Below, piece by piece: positions 7,901-15,323 of a stretch of 15,959 bases of DNA (the stretch's first letter is position 1; the number at the start of each line of letters is the position of its first letter). The translations under genes were made by a program, and so were the position numbers. Origin of the DNA: CAYQQJ01 sp964419935. Its GTDB lineage: Bacteria; Pseudomonadota; Gammaproteobacteria; Pseudomonadales; Cellvibrionaceae. The stretch covers positions 1 through 15,959 of the forward strand of contig CAYQQJ010000050.1 in NCBI GenBank assembly GCA_964419935.1, read 5' to 3'. Under the pieces are notes generated by a model that was given only the letters and a program-made list of their open reading frames with translations, made no database searches and was not told the origin of the DNA.

Positions 7901-9087
7901 AAACGGCGAGGCGCAATATCGTCCGGCTTGAGGCCGGCATTGTCGACGGTTTTGCTGGTCAGAAGCTGTTCAAGGCGGTAGGCCGTGTGACCCTCCAGGT
8001 TCGCCACATCCAGCGCGGTCCACTTCATATTGGGCTCCGCCGGCGAAGGCACCAATTGACCGGACAACCGATACTCGACTTCGTAAAGGCGCCGGGCGGT
8101 CGGGTAGTCCTTGTAACTCAGGATGCGCTTGCGGAAGGCTTCACTGTCTTTATCCTCGCCCGCCGCCGGGCTCAGTTCGAACTCAGGATCCGCTGGGTTG
8201 GTGCCGCGGCGCTGCTCGTCGAAGTCCGCCCAGCCGTCACTGTCCGAATCCTTCGGCAAGCCGGTCTCACTGTCGAGCTGGTCTCCCCGAAGCCAAAGAT
8301 CAAAATCGCTCCAACCATCGCCGTTGCTATCCCTAAACCAGTTATCGTCGTAAGGGTCCATGCCGATTGAGGCTTCTATCAAGTCGGGAATACCGTCGCC
8401 GTCAGTGTCCCGGCGAAACCCGTCCGGATGATCACTGGCCAAGGTGAGTGTCGCGCTGGCTGTGGCGATAGTGTCTCCATTTTCAATCACGCCTGCATTG
8501 ACGACATAGGTGGCATCTTTCACCAGATGTTCCGTCACCTGGTAGTAACCATCCTGCTCGACGGCACCCATGCGCTGCAGGTTTTCCACCGTAAGTTCGT
8601 ACATCCGGGCGTGACCCTGGTCTGACTGCCACCGGAGCTGGCTTGCGCCCGCCTTCACGATCTCGGCTTGGACGCGAAACTGCAAGGCGATAGTGTCCGT
8701 ATAGGTGCCGCCCTCCGGCGCCAGAATCAAACGCTGATGTCCCGCGGGCGAATCACTGCGAAACTCGGTGACGCCCAGCCCCGAGAGAGAAAAAGCTGGC
8801 TGGCCGGGCGTCATGGGCTGGGAACTTCTGGCGGCATTATTGATGAGAGCCTGCTGACCGCCCGTCAAGGGATAAAGGCTGCCCTCACCGCTCAAAAAGA
8901 CTTCCAGCCATTGGCCGTAGTCATAGCCGGTGACCTGTCCTGTCTCGGGGTTCACGAGCCACAGATCCGCGTTTTCTCCGGTGAACAGTCCGCTGGCTGC
9001 GACGCTGCCGGAAGCGGCCAAGGCGGTCGAAGCCAGTATCGCTTTCAGCCAGTTCAACTTGCGCCTATTCATTGCCCACCTCTTCAT
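4906..9087 (-). CDS. Large exported multidomain protein with DxDGDG, Calx-beta, PKD-like and cadherin-like domains
   Basis: Up to 1393 residues; function not recognised. A signal peptide (KAILASTALAASGSVAAS) is followed by a chitobiase-C-like strand region beginning APEGGTYTD (about 120-217) and three thrombospondin-3-like Ca-binding repeats (DTDGDGIPDLIE, DSNGDGWSDFD, DSDSDGWADFDE; about 227-300). Next is an Ala/Gln/Leu-rich helical middle (about 320-620), two more repeats (DSDGDGANN, DYDGDSLAD), a Calx-beta domain (about 696-802), a PKD/REJ-like domain with VNERANVTLDASSSVEP (about 803-898) and a cadherin-like domain (about 903-965). The C-terminal 400 residues resemble a beta-propeller. 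No sorting tag or enzyme motif is seen. ATG 9087 and in-frame ATG 9072 both have a Shine-Dalgarno sequence; the 9072 start gives the more ordinary signal peptide. It overlaps the preceding gene. Probable Ca-stabilised surface or secreted structural or adhesive protein. Confidence 0.85.
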   Translation of the reverse strand: MKRWAMNRRKLNWLKAILASTALAASGSVAASGLFTGENADLWLVNPETGQVTGYDYGQWLEVFLSGEGSLYPLTGGQQALINNAARSSQPMTPGQPAFSLSGLGVTEFRSDSPAGHQRLILAPEGGTYTDTIALQFRVQAEIVKAGASQLRWQSDQGHARMYELTVENLQRMGAVEQDGYYQVTEHLVKDATYVVNAGVIENGDTIATASATLTLASDHPDGFRRDTDGDGIPDLIEASIGMDPYDDNWFRDSNGDGWSDFDLWLRGDQLDSETGLPKDSDSDGWADFDEQRRGTNPADPEFELSPAAGEDKDSEAFRKRILSYKDYPTARRLYEVEYRLSGQLVPSPAEPNMKWTALDVANLEGHTAYRLEQLLTSKTVDNAGLKPDDIAPRRLAETANKTLAENKLPPMRLPAGSSLVVRASHRHGADEGGFSQVYKAWLNRVPDANPAEFLAARGVGDWETPAQWKQGFVDYLNQALVVDASVTLDGAETARVAMVEAGLSREAQLQGKALPQLLGNPSAPVAADLVRNTEQALGQLAQHTGGDAAAERSLDQVAADIQIAMEPEGPLATVAAAIQADLQQPLANQVTERAVIAALLEQPAGETAGNLHRIRLHWLPDALTHVALDETLLAPASDSDGDGANNTGELIKPLTRVTLPWQADYDGDSLADMDDPCPRDAYDLCSSDPVVPIATLEANGEAVEAGTALVSLTLDRAYDEDVVVQYTVTQGSDDTAVAGKDFIAVTGTVVIRAGERTALIPVEIIGDDADENAETFSVQVTDIANAAVANDGLAQVVINDFIPLMPQALVAQTALNVNERANVTLDASSSVEPTGDALVFSWEQIDSSGTLVILADNASPSFTAPVVQDVVEMAFRVTVINRAGLKDTETVTISVNPVDDPPQVATPASYSVTEGQILSLTDAELLSHVHEPDGDEISIDAVITQPQGELTRTPGGFDYVAKGGGEQTLSKFPLSDFAIAGEWVFHVEEDTDRTLHTFLRNIDTGKTEDLPAGLAASDIRTDSQSLAYLHDEDAEQLYLWEAGEELRMTTRATSLGDGSVDPITKDLYSCDWNGTGNWERIDYDTLVTNDTGVECVGAFSLPTATLGAQAFCMAETMTLDCTDGAGNLAEIIRLPSGKFQGLFALDDKLLAFASEVDSGGTNVYRTYVVTPDLKAAVLLDIATEQESEPAIHVVDDGLVAMIYDVEDEARMWHWSGAVDDAPLMADLQPAPLNDGGTGQLFETDGKLYWIRGTGSANLGIYTLDPRTGAQSLVQTDAAGSWSSFPFRLFDFAGSLHYLSAAEMSSADFPQCHLRRLDGANSATTVMPDVNCSALQQAGESLVSSRLDIDTWERALIGYKDSVVGNTGFSLSVSDSNGNSVALPVSIRVEPGP

Positions 9088-9109
9088 TGCTCACTCCTTC
9101 ATTGCTCAC
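9065..9109 (-). repeat. Three 15-bp tandem repeats, each carrying a Shine-Dalgarno and ATG
   Basis: Read on the minus strand, the units are GTGAGCAATGAAGGA, GTGAGCAATGAAGAG and GTGGGCAATGAATAG, the last ending exactly in the stop codon of the upstream gene. In that gene's frame they encode VSNEG, VSNEE and VGNE. In the downstream frame each contains an ATG (9102, 9087, 9072), with AGGAGG, AAGGAG or AGAGG 5-8 nt before it. The first ATG gives only Met-Lys-Glu before TGA; the other two open the downstream gene. The repeat thus multiplies the translation start at an overlapping gene junction. Confidence 0.85.
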
Positions 9110-12100
9110 CTCCTCACTGATCACCCCTGATGCGTTACCGATGCCCCGGATGATTTCACCGACATCGGCCGTGATCCAATCCGACTGGCGCCAATGGGCG
9201 ATGCGGTGGTCACCAGTGAAATAAACGACCTGGTAGCGGTAATCCTGACCACCTATATAGGGATAACGGTCGGTAAAGACGAAGCGCACACTGTCACCTG
9301 TCGTTCCCAGCTTGTAGGCCTTGATATAGGGATCATTGAGTACGGCGACGCGGATTGGATTATCCAACTGTGCCAATCTCAAAACAGTGTGGTCCCAGTG
9401 CGCGTACTCAATCAGCGGCGATACCTGAATCCAATCCTGAAGCTCCCCGGCGAGATTCCGGCGTTGGCGGTACACCAGCATGTTGAGCTGAGGCATCACC
9501 GCTGCCTGGGACTTGACCATGCCCGGCAGCCTGCAAGTGAGCTGGACAAAAATATCCCACGCCGAAGTCTCGTCGGGCTCCAGACCTTCATAGCCGCAAT
9601 AATCCGCGAGCCCGGTCACATCAGCCAGGTCAAAGTACAGATGCATCATATCGGCGGTATTGAGTCTGGTCGGGTCTATCAGCTCAGCCCCCAGATGCAC
9701 CGCCAGCGGCTCCCCTTGCGGGGCAGGAGGTAGGGATGGCCAGGGCAAATATTCCGGCGGAGCCAGCGCAGCCCTGCTGCGTGTGGCGCAACGGGGGCTG
9801 CTCCAGGCGGAGGTTGCGCTATCCCGGCCAATGGCATTGGGTGCGACGGCTTTGAGAGATAGACACCACTGGTCTTGTTCGTCCACCAGCGCGGGCACAT
9901 CAACCCGATAGTCTTGCACATCTCCCGCTCCCCGGCCGGCCGTCGGGATGCTGACGATCTGGGTGCCCTGATCGCCATCGGCACCTGTTGGCTGCAGGCG
10001 TGCCAAGACCGCTGCGACAGGCTCCATAGGGAGGCGCCAACTGAATTGCGCCTCGGTGCCCACCACTGAAAAACTAACCGGCTGAGGCGTGCTTGGCGAC
10101 TTGGGATTGGCCGGTGAAATCTGCGCACATGGCAGCGGCTCGGGCACCGACGTATTGTTGTTTTGGTCATGAGTCACTGCATAGCCACAGAAAAAGCCGG
10201 ATTCCGCTTCGTATTCCACCGAACCGGGTGAGGCAGTTCCACAGCTTGTGGCCACCTGGCTGGCTTGCCCGTCGATCGTTTGGTAAATCGATACACAGGT
10301 GTCCGGCTCAGGCGCAGCGGCGGTGTAGGTGACGGGGCCAGCGATAACCTTGCCCTGACCCAGGGGAACTTCACCCTCTGCCTGCACCGGGTCCAACACC
10401 AGCTCGTTATTGCCACAGAAACTAAAACTGTCGGGTAGATCAACGGTGCAGGAAACATCCGCGCCCGCGTTCAATGTCAAGCTGCGGCCACTCCCGCCGC
10501 AGCTGTCATTGAACGCTTTGGCACAGAAATCACCGGAGGTAAACACCTTGTCATTGAAATCGAAAGTCTCTTCACCGCAATGGACAGCCACGGAACCACC
10601 CCCAACGTTGTTGGTGTAGGTCCAGCGATCCGCGTCCCGCACCTGCACTTCACATTGCGTAACTTCTCCCGGCCGCTTGGCCGTAACGCTGGGCTGGGAC
10701 GGCAACTCTCGATCAGGAAAGAGTGCGCGCACCGGTGGCGTCAAAAGGCTTACGCGACCATCAGCCGTTCTGGCGGCAATGCGATACCAAAAGACAACGC
10801 CCTTGGCGTTGGCCGGCCCGGAATCTTCCAATTGGATTCGGGTGCGCCCCGTATCTGCCAAAGCGACTGTTTGCGAGCTGAGTGTATTCGGGTCGACCCG
10901 ATACTGAGGCGTTTCGCCAGTCGGCAGCGCAGGATTGCAGTGGTAACCTCTGTCCCGCTCCTCGGCGTTGCCAAAGCCATCACCATCGCTGTCGCTAAAC
11001 TCACTCGCCGTTTCAAAATTGGCGAAGCGATAAACCTGATAGTCAATCACATTCAAGTTGACCTGCCGGCGAGCGTCCGTCTCGCAGCTTTGCCCCGGGG
11101 CGACGAACTCGAGAATGCCCGAGTCGGCAGCCTCATCGGCATTACATATGTTGCGGCTTTCGCCGTAGGCCGCGACATAGTTATCGAGATTCACTTGGTC
11201 AAAACTAATCACCATGCGCGGCTGGTTATCCGCGCTGCTGGCGTTGTCCGCGAACAGGCGTACATCCCAGGGCGTGGCCGGGCGAACAAGATTGGGCACG
11301 ACAATAATGGCGCCATGAGTGGGACCGTAGTTTCCGGTAAAGTCCCGCGGGACCAAGTAGTAGGCCCGTTTATCACCGGGTTCGAGCCCGGCGCTGGCCA
11401 GCTCGTTGTAGGTTTCCATCCACTCCGGCGTCAGCGCATTATCTGGTGCGATGGTCAGCAAGACGTCATTCACCTTTTCCAGATCCGCAAGTTGCAAAGT
11501 GCCCTGGTTGTCATAAGAGGCTTGGGCGGCTTCCGCCGCTAGATCGCGAGCCGGCACTGTCGTGACACTGGGGTCGAGATTCTCCCGGGTGCGATAGAGA
11601 TCGTAGCCGCTGATGAAAACCTGGGAGGCAATCTGGTCCGTCAGGTTGCCATTGCCGGCAGGGTCGCTGCCGGGAGCATCCCAGTTCAGCGATACGGTGT
11701 AGTGGTCCTTGGCGTATTCCGGGCTATCGCAGGTAGCTTGATACACTTGCCGAAACCGCTGTACCGGTAACAGCTGTTGAACGCCGCGGGTATCGATGCG
11801 GGTCTTGCCCAACCTGGCGGTTTCGCCGGCGGCATTAACCGCCAGAAGTTCATAGGTGTATACGCCGGGATCGGGACGATCCAGATACGCGCGATAGCGG
11901 GCGCGGGCAATATTGAAATCACTGCGCGAGGCGAGAAAACTCCAGAGCGCGTCATTCACCAAACGTTCGCGCAGAGCCACGGCAAACTGACTGGTACTGA
12001 AATTGTCGCCCTGGGAAACGGCGTACTCTTTGAGCCGTGTCACGGTTTCCAGCAGCCGGCGTTCGTTGGCTGTACCGCGATACAAGCCGGCGATGGCGGC

Positions 12101-12433
12101 GGCCGGCATAACGGCCGTAGCGTCGGCCTCGAAAATGACCTCGGCCTCATCGCCCTCCGCCTGCCGCAGCAGGCGCAAGCGCGCCACATCCGTCGGCAAA
12201 TCGCCTTCCAGTACATCCCAGCGCAGAAAGACGACTTTCTCGGCGGAGGCAGGCCTCGTCAGTGAGCTTTCCGGCGCGGTACGGGCAACAAAATAAAATT
12301 GCCCCTCTTGCGTCTCTCCGCCCTGCGCCACATCCCCTTGAGCCACAGCAATGCCGGGCAGAATGAGCAATATTGCTGCCAAACAGCCTGTGGCAAGCCT
12401 CATGATTTCCATCCCTCTTATTATCTTTTTCAT
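9065..12433 (-). CDS. Large exported protein with Cys-rich and fibronectin-like regions, unknown function
   Basis: About 1122 residues from ATG 12433, whose A is shared with the stop TAA of the preceding gene (TAATG), suggesting coupled translation. ATG 12403 is a strong alternative: AGAGGG lies 9 nt upstream and it gives a compact signal peptide (MRLATGCLAAILLILPGIAVA). After the signal, strand-rich segments resemble fibronectin type III modules, for example HYTVSLNWDAPGSDP and SFSVVGTEAQFSWRLP near 785. One DSDGDGFGNAEE Ca-binding repeat lies at about 479-490. A Cys-rich stretch follows at about 590-770, with paired Cys in short beta segments (VAVHCGEETFDFND, VSCTVDLPDSFSFCG), which suggests disulfides outside the cytoplasm. 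I see no catalytic motif, transmembrane anchor or sorting tag. It is the middle gene of the three-gene operon and probably works with its neighbours at the cell surface. Confidence 0.85.
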   Translation of the reverse strand: MKKIIRGMEIMRLATGCLAAILLILPGIAVAQGDVAQGGETQEGQFYFVARTAPESSLTRPASAEKVVFLRWDVLEGDLPTDVARLRLLRQAEGDEAEVIFEADATAVMPAAAIAGLYRGTANERRLLETVTRLKEYAVSQGDNFSTSQFAVALRERLVNDALWSFLASRSDFNIARARYRAYLDRPDPGVYTYELLAVNAAGETARLGKTRIDTRGVQQLLPVQRFRQVYQATCDSPEYAKDHYTVSLNWDAPGSDPAGNGNLTDQIASQVFISGYDLYRTRENLDPSVTTVPARDLAAEAAQASYDNQGTLQLADLEKVNDVLLTIAPDNALTPEWMETYNELASAGLEPGDKRAYYLVPRDFTGNYGPTHGAIIVVPNLVRPATPWDVRLFADNASSADNQPRMVISFDQVNLDNYVAAYGESRNICNADEAADSGILEFVAPGQSCETDARRQVNLNVIDYQVYRFANFETASEFSDSDGDGFGNAEERDRGYHCNPALPTGETPQYRVDPNTLSSQTVALADTGRTRIQLEDSGPANAKGVVFWYRIAARTADGRVSLLTPPVRALFPDRELPSQPSVTAKRPGEVTQCEVQVRDADRWTYTNNVGGGSVAVHCGEETFDFNDKVFTSGDFCAKAFNDSCGGSGRSLTLNAGADVSCTVDLPDSFSFCGNNELVLDPVQAEGEVPLGQGKVIAGPVTYTAAAPEPDTCVSIYQTIDGQASQVATSCGTASPGSVEYEAESGFFCGYAVTHDQNNNTSVPEPLPCAQISPANPKSPSTPQPVSFSVVGTEAQFSWRLPMEPVAAVLARLQPTGADGDQGTQIVSIPTAGRGAGDVQDYRVDVPALVDEQDQWCLSLKAVAPNAIGRDSATSAWSSPRCATRSRAALAPPEYLPWPSLPPAPQGEPLAVHLGAELIDPTRLNTADMMHLYFDLADVTGLADYCGYEGLEPDETSAWDIFVQLTCRLPGMVKSQAAVMPQLNMLVYRQRRNLAGELQDWIQVSPLIEYAHWDHTVLRLAQLDNPIRVAVLNDPYIKAYKLGTTGDSVRFVFTDRYPYIGGQDYRYQVVYFTGDHRIAHWRQSDWITADVGEIIRGIGNASGVISEEVSNEGVSNEEVGNE

Positions 12434-13630
12434 TAGTACACGGCCCCCACAGATGTCTCGTAGATACTCCAGCCGTCGGAATAGCCAGCGCGGAACAATG
12501 CGTCCCCGGTCGCGCACCAGCTGTCACCGCGGCTGCGGCTGCGAGACGTCCAACTGGAGGGCTCGCAGGAGCCAACCCCCGCGGCGCCAAAGCCTTCACC
12601 CATGAAGACCATATTGCCGTCGGTATCCACCTGACCGAGGGCTTTCATCTGGCCACGAAGCGAGCCCACGCAGGCTACCTTGCCGTATGCACCGCCACCG
12701 ACCAGCCCGCCCACAGTCAACGGCGGACCGGCCAACACCCAGGCACCAAAGTCAGCCCCCACACCGACAGTGAGTGGGCAGCCGGTGGTGATAATCGGCA
12801 TACTGGCTGCCCCTCGGGCATAAGCACCAAAGAAGCCCGTCTCTGGGAGAGGGATGAACTGCGCTACCTCCGGGTCAAGCTCGAGCAACACATCCTGATT
12901 GCAGGTCCGGCCCGCGAGAAAGGCGACTTCCGCCTGTACTTCACTGAAGACCGCGCCGGCGCGAGCGCCGATGTAGGTTTCAATGTCGCCAATGCCGGCG
13001 GTGAATCCCGGGTCGTAAATCACGAATTCCGTAAAGCTGATATCGCCGACGGTCAGGACACTGCCGTAAACACCTTTGGGCACCAGGGCGAACTGGGTAC
13101 CGGAGGCCAGATTGAAGCCCAATGTCACCTTGTCCAGAGTGACATCGGAGCCGGCAAAGCGGGCGGGAATGTTGGACGATGAGATAGTCACGTCAATGCG
13201 GCTTTCACCGGCTGGCAGGCTACAGGCACCGCCGCCGGTGGTTTTGTTGCTGGCGTTCCAGCTTACCGCATCCAGGGCCGCACCGAAGGTACTGGACTCC
13301 TGACCCTCTGCTGGCGGCGACATCGTCCAGCACATAGGACGCTCCGCTGGGCACGGTGACCGAGTAATTCTGTCCTTCAATCTCGGCTGAGATGGGATCT
13401 CCCAAACCGCCCGGCTGCACCGGCAGTGCATTGACCTGCAGGGATGTGAACAGCCCCTTTTGCACGACGCCCGACAGGTTCGTCGTGGACTCATCATCCG
13501 GTGGTGGTTCGCCAGGTGGGGGATCGCTGGGCGGTGTATCCGGGTCTGGATTTTTTCCATCGGATCCCGAACTATTTCCACATCCTGCGAGGAATACGGT
13601 AATCAGGATAAACAAAAAGAGATGACGCAT
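12433..13630 (-). pseudogene. Frameshifted lipoprotein gene, first of the three-gene operon
   Basis: ATG 13630, with GGGAG about 11 nt upstream, opens a frame with a clear lipoprotein signal (FLFILITVFLAGC), a Pro/Asp-rich linker (NPDPDTPPSDPPP) and a domain starting SGVVQKGLF, a pattern I associate with surface lipoproteins. After about 108 codons, near 13305, the sensible sequence moves to the next frame: YVLDDVAA is followed by EGQESSTFGAALDAVSWNA and about 290 more residues to TAA at 12433. Removing one base, for example from the GGG at 13306-13304, would restore one product of about 398 residues. The second part is Gly-rich and strand-like (GVGADFGAWVLAGPPLTVGG) with scattered Cys and is unrecognised. 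No slippery site is seen. A sequencing error, a recent mutation and real recoding all remain possible; the intact genes downstream argue against long decay. The signal and linker mean it would be tethered to a membrane, probably the outer one. Confidence 0.8.
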
Positions 13631-13698
13631 GTTGTTGACCGCTCCCTTGTATACTGCAATAGCATTCCTTTTTGCGCGTTTTTATCGGCGAATGCATA

Positions 13699-13748
13699 GC
13701 AATTTATTTTTGATCTTGGATCGCAATTTATTTTTTTAATCTTGAATA
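13699..13748 (-). repeat. AT-rich imperfect tandem repeat upstream of the three-gene operon
   Basis: On the plus strand GCAATTTATTTTT occurs at 13699 and 13723, each followed by a similar tail (GATCTTGGAT and TTAATCTTGAAT), so a unit of about 24-26 bp is present twice. Read in the operon's direction these are A-tracts ending in TAAATTGC, about 70-120 bp before the lipoprotein start. They could be an upstream promoter element or two sites for one regulator. I could not place a convincing -35/-10 pair. Confidence 0.55.
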
Positions 13749-13863
13749 GAGAGCGCAGGGGCGCTGTCGACATTAACGCACCCAGGCCCAAGCCCTGCCG
13801 GAAGCGTCCGACTGCTGCAGGGGCGACAGAGAAATCGTGATTAAACGCGATATTCCCTGAAAG

Positions 13864-13885
13864 CGGCTCCAATGCATTGGAGCCG
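13864..13885. repeat. Perfect 22-bp palindrome with a shortened second copy nearby
   Basis: CGGCTCCAATG (13864-13874) is followed directly by its exact reverse complement. At 13900-13913, GCGGCT-GG-AGCCGC repeats the outer arms of the same palindrome without its centre. It lies about 235 bp upstream of the operon. It may be an operator, a cruciform or a recombination relic. No T-run follows, so it does not look like a terminator. Confidence 0.7.
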
Positions 13886-14050
13886 AAATGGCAAAACATG
13901 CGGCTGGAGCCGCTACCGAGCTTGCCCCAACCTACACCACTGATTGGGTTCATGTCCAGCTCAGGTCCGTTAGATTGACGAATGGGCCTTGTTTTTCAGT
14001 GTTTTTTTATTTTTCGCTTCAGTATCTATTCGCTATTCGCGTCGCTCACA

Positions 14051-14123
14051 CCTCCAGACAGGGCAAACTGAATGTTGGCACCCCCACCCGCGCGATTGCC
14101 TTGTTCCGGTTGAATAAAGGAGG
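14051..14123 (+). other. Possible structured RNA segment, plus strand
   Basis: CCTCC (14051-14055) can pair with GGAGG (14119-14123), enclosing CAGGGCAA (14059-14066) that pairs with TTGCCTTG (14096-14103) with one G-U. The outer strand contains a perfect Shine-Dalgarno AAAGGAGG, 4 nt before a GTG at 14128, and a strong plus-facing terminator follows at 14187. The layout resembles a folded leader or small RNA, but no plus-strand gene is recognisable. The rest of 13640-14186 shows no gene. Confidence 0.25.
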
Positions 14124-14186
14124 CAGGGTGATAAATAAAACAGGCACTGCAGTGTTTCACAAACAATTAACGAAATGTATGGTCAC

Positions 14187-14229
14187 ACGGGGCGCACTCA
14201 CCACGGTGCGCCCCGTTATTATTATTTTT
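14187..14229 (+). terminator. Strong rho-independent terminator facing the plus strand
   Basis: ACGGGGCGCAC (14187-14197) pairs perfectly with 14206-14216 around an 8-nt loop, followed by TTATTATTATTTTT. The T-tract is on the plus-strand side and overlaps the 3' end of the GH43 gene. Read on the minus strand, the hairpin begins 5 nt after the GH43 stop codon but lacks a following U-run, so there it may only protect the mRNA end. Confidence 0.8.
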
Positions 14230-15241
14230 GGCCCTTCGGATCCTTGCTTGATTTGCCCTTCTGTCCAATCCTGTTGGGGAAATCTGCAACGCCCTGTGAC
14301 GTCCGCTCCACCTTTTGTATGGTGCCGTCCTCGTTGAAATGCAGATACTCCGCCGCCACGTGGCGCTGCCTTTCGTCAGCGCAAGTGGATTCCGGCGTTT
14401 CCAACCAGCGATGATAAAACAGAATCCAGTGCCCCTTATACTCCACGATCGAGTGGTGATTGTTGCTCTGAAACTCCTGCTCCATGAATTCGCCTTGATA
14501 CTTCCACGGCCCTTTTGGCGACTTGGACGTGTAGTACGTGAGAATGCGATTGTTCTCCGGCATGGTGAAATAGTAGATATCATTGCGCTTGAATACCCAG
14601 GGGCCTTCCATCTTCGGCTCGTAACCGCCCATGTCCATCTTGTAGTGGTCGCCTTTCACGCTCAACATGTCATCGGCCATTTCCGCCACATAATAGTCAT
14701 GGTCGGTGCCGTGGAAATACAGGTACGCCTTGCCGTCATCATCGATGAACAGGCTCGGATCATTGGCATAAGGCTCTCTCCACAGCGGCGCGCCGATGGC
14801 GTCTTTGAAGGGTCCGGTGGGTGAGTCACTCACAGCAACGCCCAGGCCCATCCATTTGGTACTGTTTTCCGGGTTCACCCGGTCTTTCATTCCGGTTCCC
14901 GCGGGGAAAATCAGGTAGTACTTGCCGTTTTTGTAGGCGGCGTCCGGCGCCCAGGCGTAGTTATCCGCCCACGAGAGCTGATCGACTGAAAAAACCGGCC
15001 CATGATCTTTCCATTCCACCAGATCATCAGAGGAGAACACGTGCCAGTTCTTCATGTAGAAGTCTTCCTGACACTCCTCGTCATGGGACGTGTACAGGTA
15101 CATTTTGCCATCATTCCAGACATGCCCTGACGGGTCGGCTGTTCTGATATCGCTGCCAAAGTCGAGCGGGTTTTGGGCGTGGGTAGCGGCAGATGCCGTG
15201 AAAATAGTCAGAAATGCAAATATTAGAGTCGAATGTCTCAT
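14222..15241 (-). CDS. GH43 glycoside hydrolase (beta-xylosidase or arabinofuranosidase type)
   Basis: GH43 enzymes are inverting five-bladed propeller glycosidases that release xylose or arabinose from xylan, arabinan or their oligosaccharides. The 339-residue protein has a cleavable signal peptide (MRHSTLIFAFLTIFTASAATHAQ), so it is periplasmic or secreted. The expected triad is visible: general base Asp36 in TADPSGHVW, pKa-modulating Asp161 in ANDPSLFIDDDG, and general acid Glu212 in KMEGPWVFKRND. WAPDAAYKNGKYYL is a further family hallmark. Only the catalytic domain is present, without a binding module; the C-terminal tail is Lys-rich. The Shine-Dalgarno is weak (CGGGAC). It stands alone, separated from the next operon by about 590 bp. 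With the GH11 enzyme it would form a backbone-cutting and trimming pair. The exact substrate cannot be read from the sequence. Confidence 0.92.
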   Translation of the reverse strand: MRHSTLIFAFLTIFTASAATHAQNPLDFGSDIRTADPSGHVWNDGKMYLYTSHDEECQEDFYMKNWHVFSSDDLVEWKDHGPVFSVDQLSWADNYAWAPDAAYKNGKYYLIFPAGTGMKDRVNPENSTKWMGLGVAVSDSPTGPFKDAIGAPLWREPYANDPSLFIDDDGKAYLYFHGTDHDYYVAEMADDMLSVKGDHYKMDMGGYEPKMEGPWVFKRNDIYYFTMPENNRILTYYTSKSPKGPWKYQGEFMEQEFQSNNHHSIVEYKGHWILFYHRWLETPESTCADERQRHVAAEYLHFNEDGTIQKVERTSQGVADFPNRIGQKGKSSKDPKGQK

Positions 15242-15323
15242 GGTCGTGTCCCGTTATTGGTACAAAATTCGGGGTTCCACGGCTACCGCTTGCTTACCCC
15301 AGCGTTAACGTCTTGCTGACTAT

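Noticed and set aside
5118..8625. Several long plus-strand open frames inside the large operon
   Set aside because: They are antisense to the continuous 1393-codon frame, which carries a signal peptide and recognisable domains; they show none.
12434..12517. 28-residue N-terminal extension of the middle operon protein
   Set aside because: It overlaps the end of the lipoprotein gene and precedes the signal peptide with a non-hydrophobic, Arg-rich stretch. The TAATG junction or ATG 12403 is more likely the start.
13300..13310. Programmed frameshift in the lipoprotein gene
   Set aside because: No slippery heptamer, no stimulatory hairpin and no stop-codon context typical of +1 recoding is visible; an error or mutation is simpler.
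13603..13953. 116-codon minus-strand open frame over the operon's upstream region
   Set aside because: It spans the palindrome and the AT-rich repeats, overlaps the lipoprotein start and resembles no family.
14055..14105. Resemblance to a c-di-GMP riboswitch (AGGGCAAAC)
   Set aside because: Only the first conserved box is similar; the second box (ACGCAAAGCC-type) and the receptor stem are missing.
13888..14337. 149-codon plus-strand open frame, or a shorter one from GTG 14128
   Set aside because: It has a good Shine-Dalgarno at 14116 for the shorter form, but reads through a terminator into the antisense of GH43 and has no similarity I recognise.
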